IMG/VR virus record: IMGVR_UViG_3300025849_000149
Location: 1-30,195 of that record
Strand: one strand, 5' to 3'
From: a virus
Length of the DNA stretch: 30,195 nt
The translations under genes and the position numbers were made by a program. Below are positions 29,903 through 30,195 of the stretch, piece by piece; the first letter of the stretch is position 1, and each line of letters starts with the position of its first letter. The notes beneath the pieces are model-generated. The model was given only the letters and a program-made list of their open reading frames with translations, did not search any database and was not told where the DNA came from.

Positions 29903-30193
29903 TTAGTACTTCCAAGCTACTGGGGTAGTCTCTCGCGTGTCAACATGTACAAAACCTTTAGCAACTCCAATACCATTGAAGCCCATAATAGAAGCGTTAC
30001 GTATAATAGACATACGCTGTGCACCACCCGTTACTTTAATGTCAACAGCAATACCCTGTGCATGTGTCCCTGCAGGTTTGCCACTAAAGATTTTTGCCGC
30101 TTCTATGCTATGTTTAGGCGATCTGTACCCACTAGTTACAATAAATGGAAACCCACACACCTCACGCAGTGCATCAAGTTTCTGTAAGAAGTC
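29903..30193 (-). CDS. M15-type D-Ala peptidase-like protein (5' partial)
   Basis: The frame is open to the right edge, and a GTG at 30160 is internal because the upstream codons read DFLQKLDALREVCGFPF, continuous with the domain; 96 residues are visible. Motifs: VTSGYRSPKH, GTHAQGIAVDIKV and GFVHVDTR. The zinc ligands expected for the M15A family are H44, D51 and H83 (visible numbering). These enzymes cut the D-Ala peptide bond of peptidoglycan crosslinks and often serve as phage endolysins or virion-associated lysins. The usual HNxxVGG after SGYRSP is altered here to HSIEAAK. The gene ends one base before the gp10-like gene, first in the visible tail operon. It could be a lysis enzyme or part of the entry apparatus; context does not decide. 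Confidence 0.85.
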   Translation of the reverse strand, partial: DFLQKLDALREVCGFPFIVTSGYRSPKHSIEAAKIFSGKPAGTHAQGIAVDIKVTGGAQRMSIIRNASIMGFNGIGVAKGFVHVDTRETTPVAWKY

Positions 30194-30195
30194 AG

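Noticed and set aside
30158-30160. GTG at 30160 as the start of the M15 peptidase
   Set aside because: Upstream in-frame codons continue the domain (LQKLDALREVCG) to the edge, so the gene is cut by the window.
1-30195. tRNA genes, integrase, insertion sequences or attachment sites
   Set aside because: None was seen; the only non-coding stretch beyond a few bases is 2866-2952, which holds the two hairpins.

Overview
The window is part of a tailed double-stranded DNA bacteriophage genome (free phage or prophage). There is no cellular housekeeping gene, rRNA or tRNA. Coding density is almost complete. Two blocks converge on a short terminator region near 2.9 kb. The protein set suggests an uncultured marine-type phage, probably short-tailed: an AEP primase fused to a DUF927-type helicase, a P22 gp10-like tail protein with the characteristic MPLNKLQFNPGINKE start, GGI and LSDGEFVI motifs in structural proteins, and very large virion proteins with zincin and large-polyvalent-protein-like parts. 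That assignment rests on family recognition, not on a search. The host cannot be told from the sequence.

Layout. Positions 3-2865 (+ strand) hold the end of a replication module: a primase-helicase whose N terminus lies outside the window, then a 71-residue protein of unknown role that overlaps it by 14 bases. Positions 2866-2952 hold two successive hairpins, the second with a T-run, which end the + transcript. From 30193 down to 2953 (- strand) eight genes are packed as one apparent operon. In transcription order they are: an M15-type peptidase (5' end outside the window), a 788-aa gp10-like tail protein, a 467-aa fibre-like protein, a 75-aa unknown, a 4156-aa giant, a 580-aa structural protein, a 679-aa structural protein, and a 2223-aa giant at the 3' end. 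Junctions are 1- or 4-base overlaps or gaps of 1-12 bases, so translational coupling is likely.

How the genes may work together. The M15 enzyme would cut peptidoglycan crosslinks in lysis or entry. The 788-aa and 467-aa proteins would form tail and receptor-binding parts. The 580/679/2223 set sits where internal (ejected) virion proteins usually lie. The 2223-aa protein carries an HEATH zinc-protease motif and hydrophobic segments. The 4156-aa protein is a mosaic: an N-terminal tandem duplication, PEQVITP linkers, a dockerin-like calcium-binding pair, a 120-residue Ala-rich helical repeat, EF-hand and thrombospondin-3-like loops, coiled coil, Gly/Ala-rich membrane-like segments, and a C-terminal series of PATGIY modules.

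The most interesting points are: (1) a Gly/Ala-rich, probably membrane-active module that seems to occur in both giant proteins; (2) the 30/30/27-nt helical repeat with a 29-residue super-period; (3) the PATGIY repeat tract; (4) calcium-binding loops spread over the 4156-aa and 580-aa proteins. No CRISPR array, retroelement, integrase or insertion sequence is visible.
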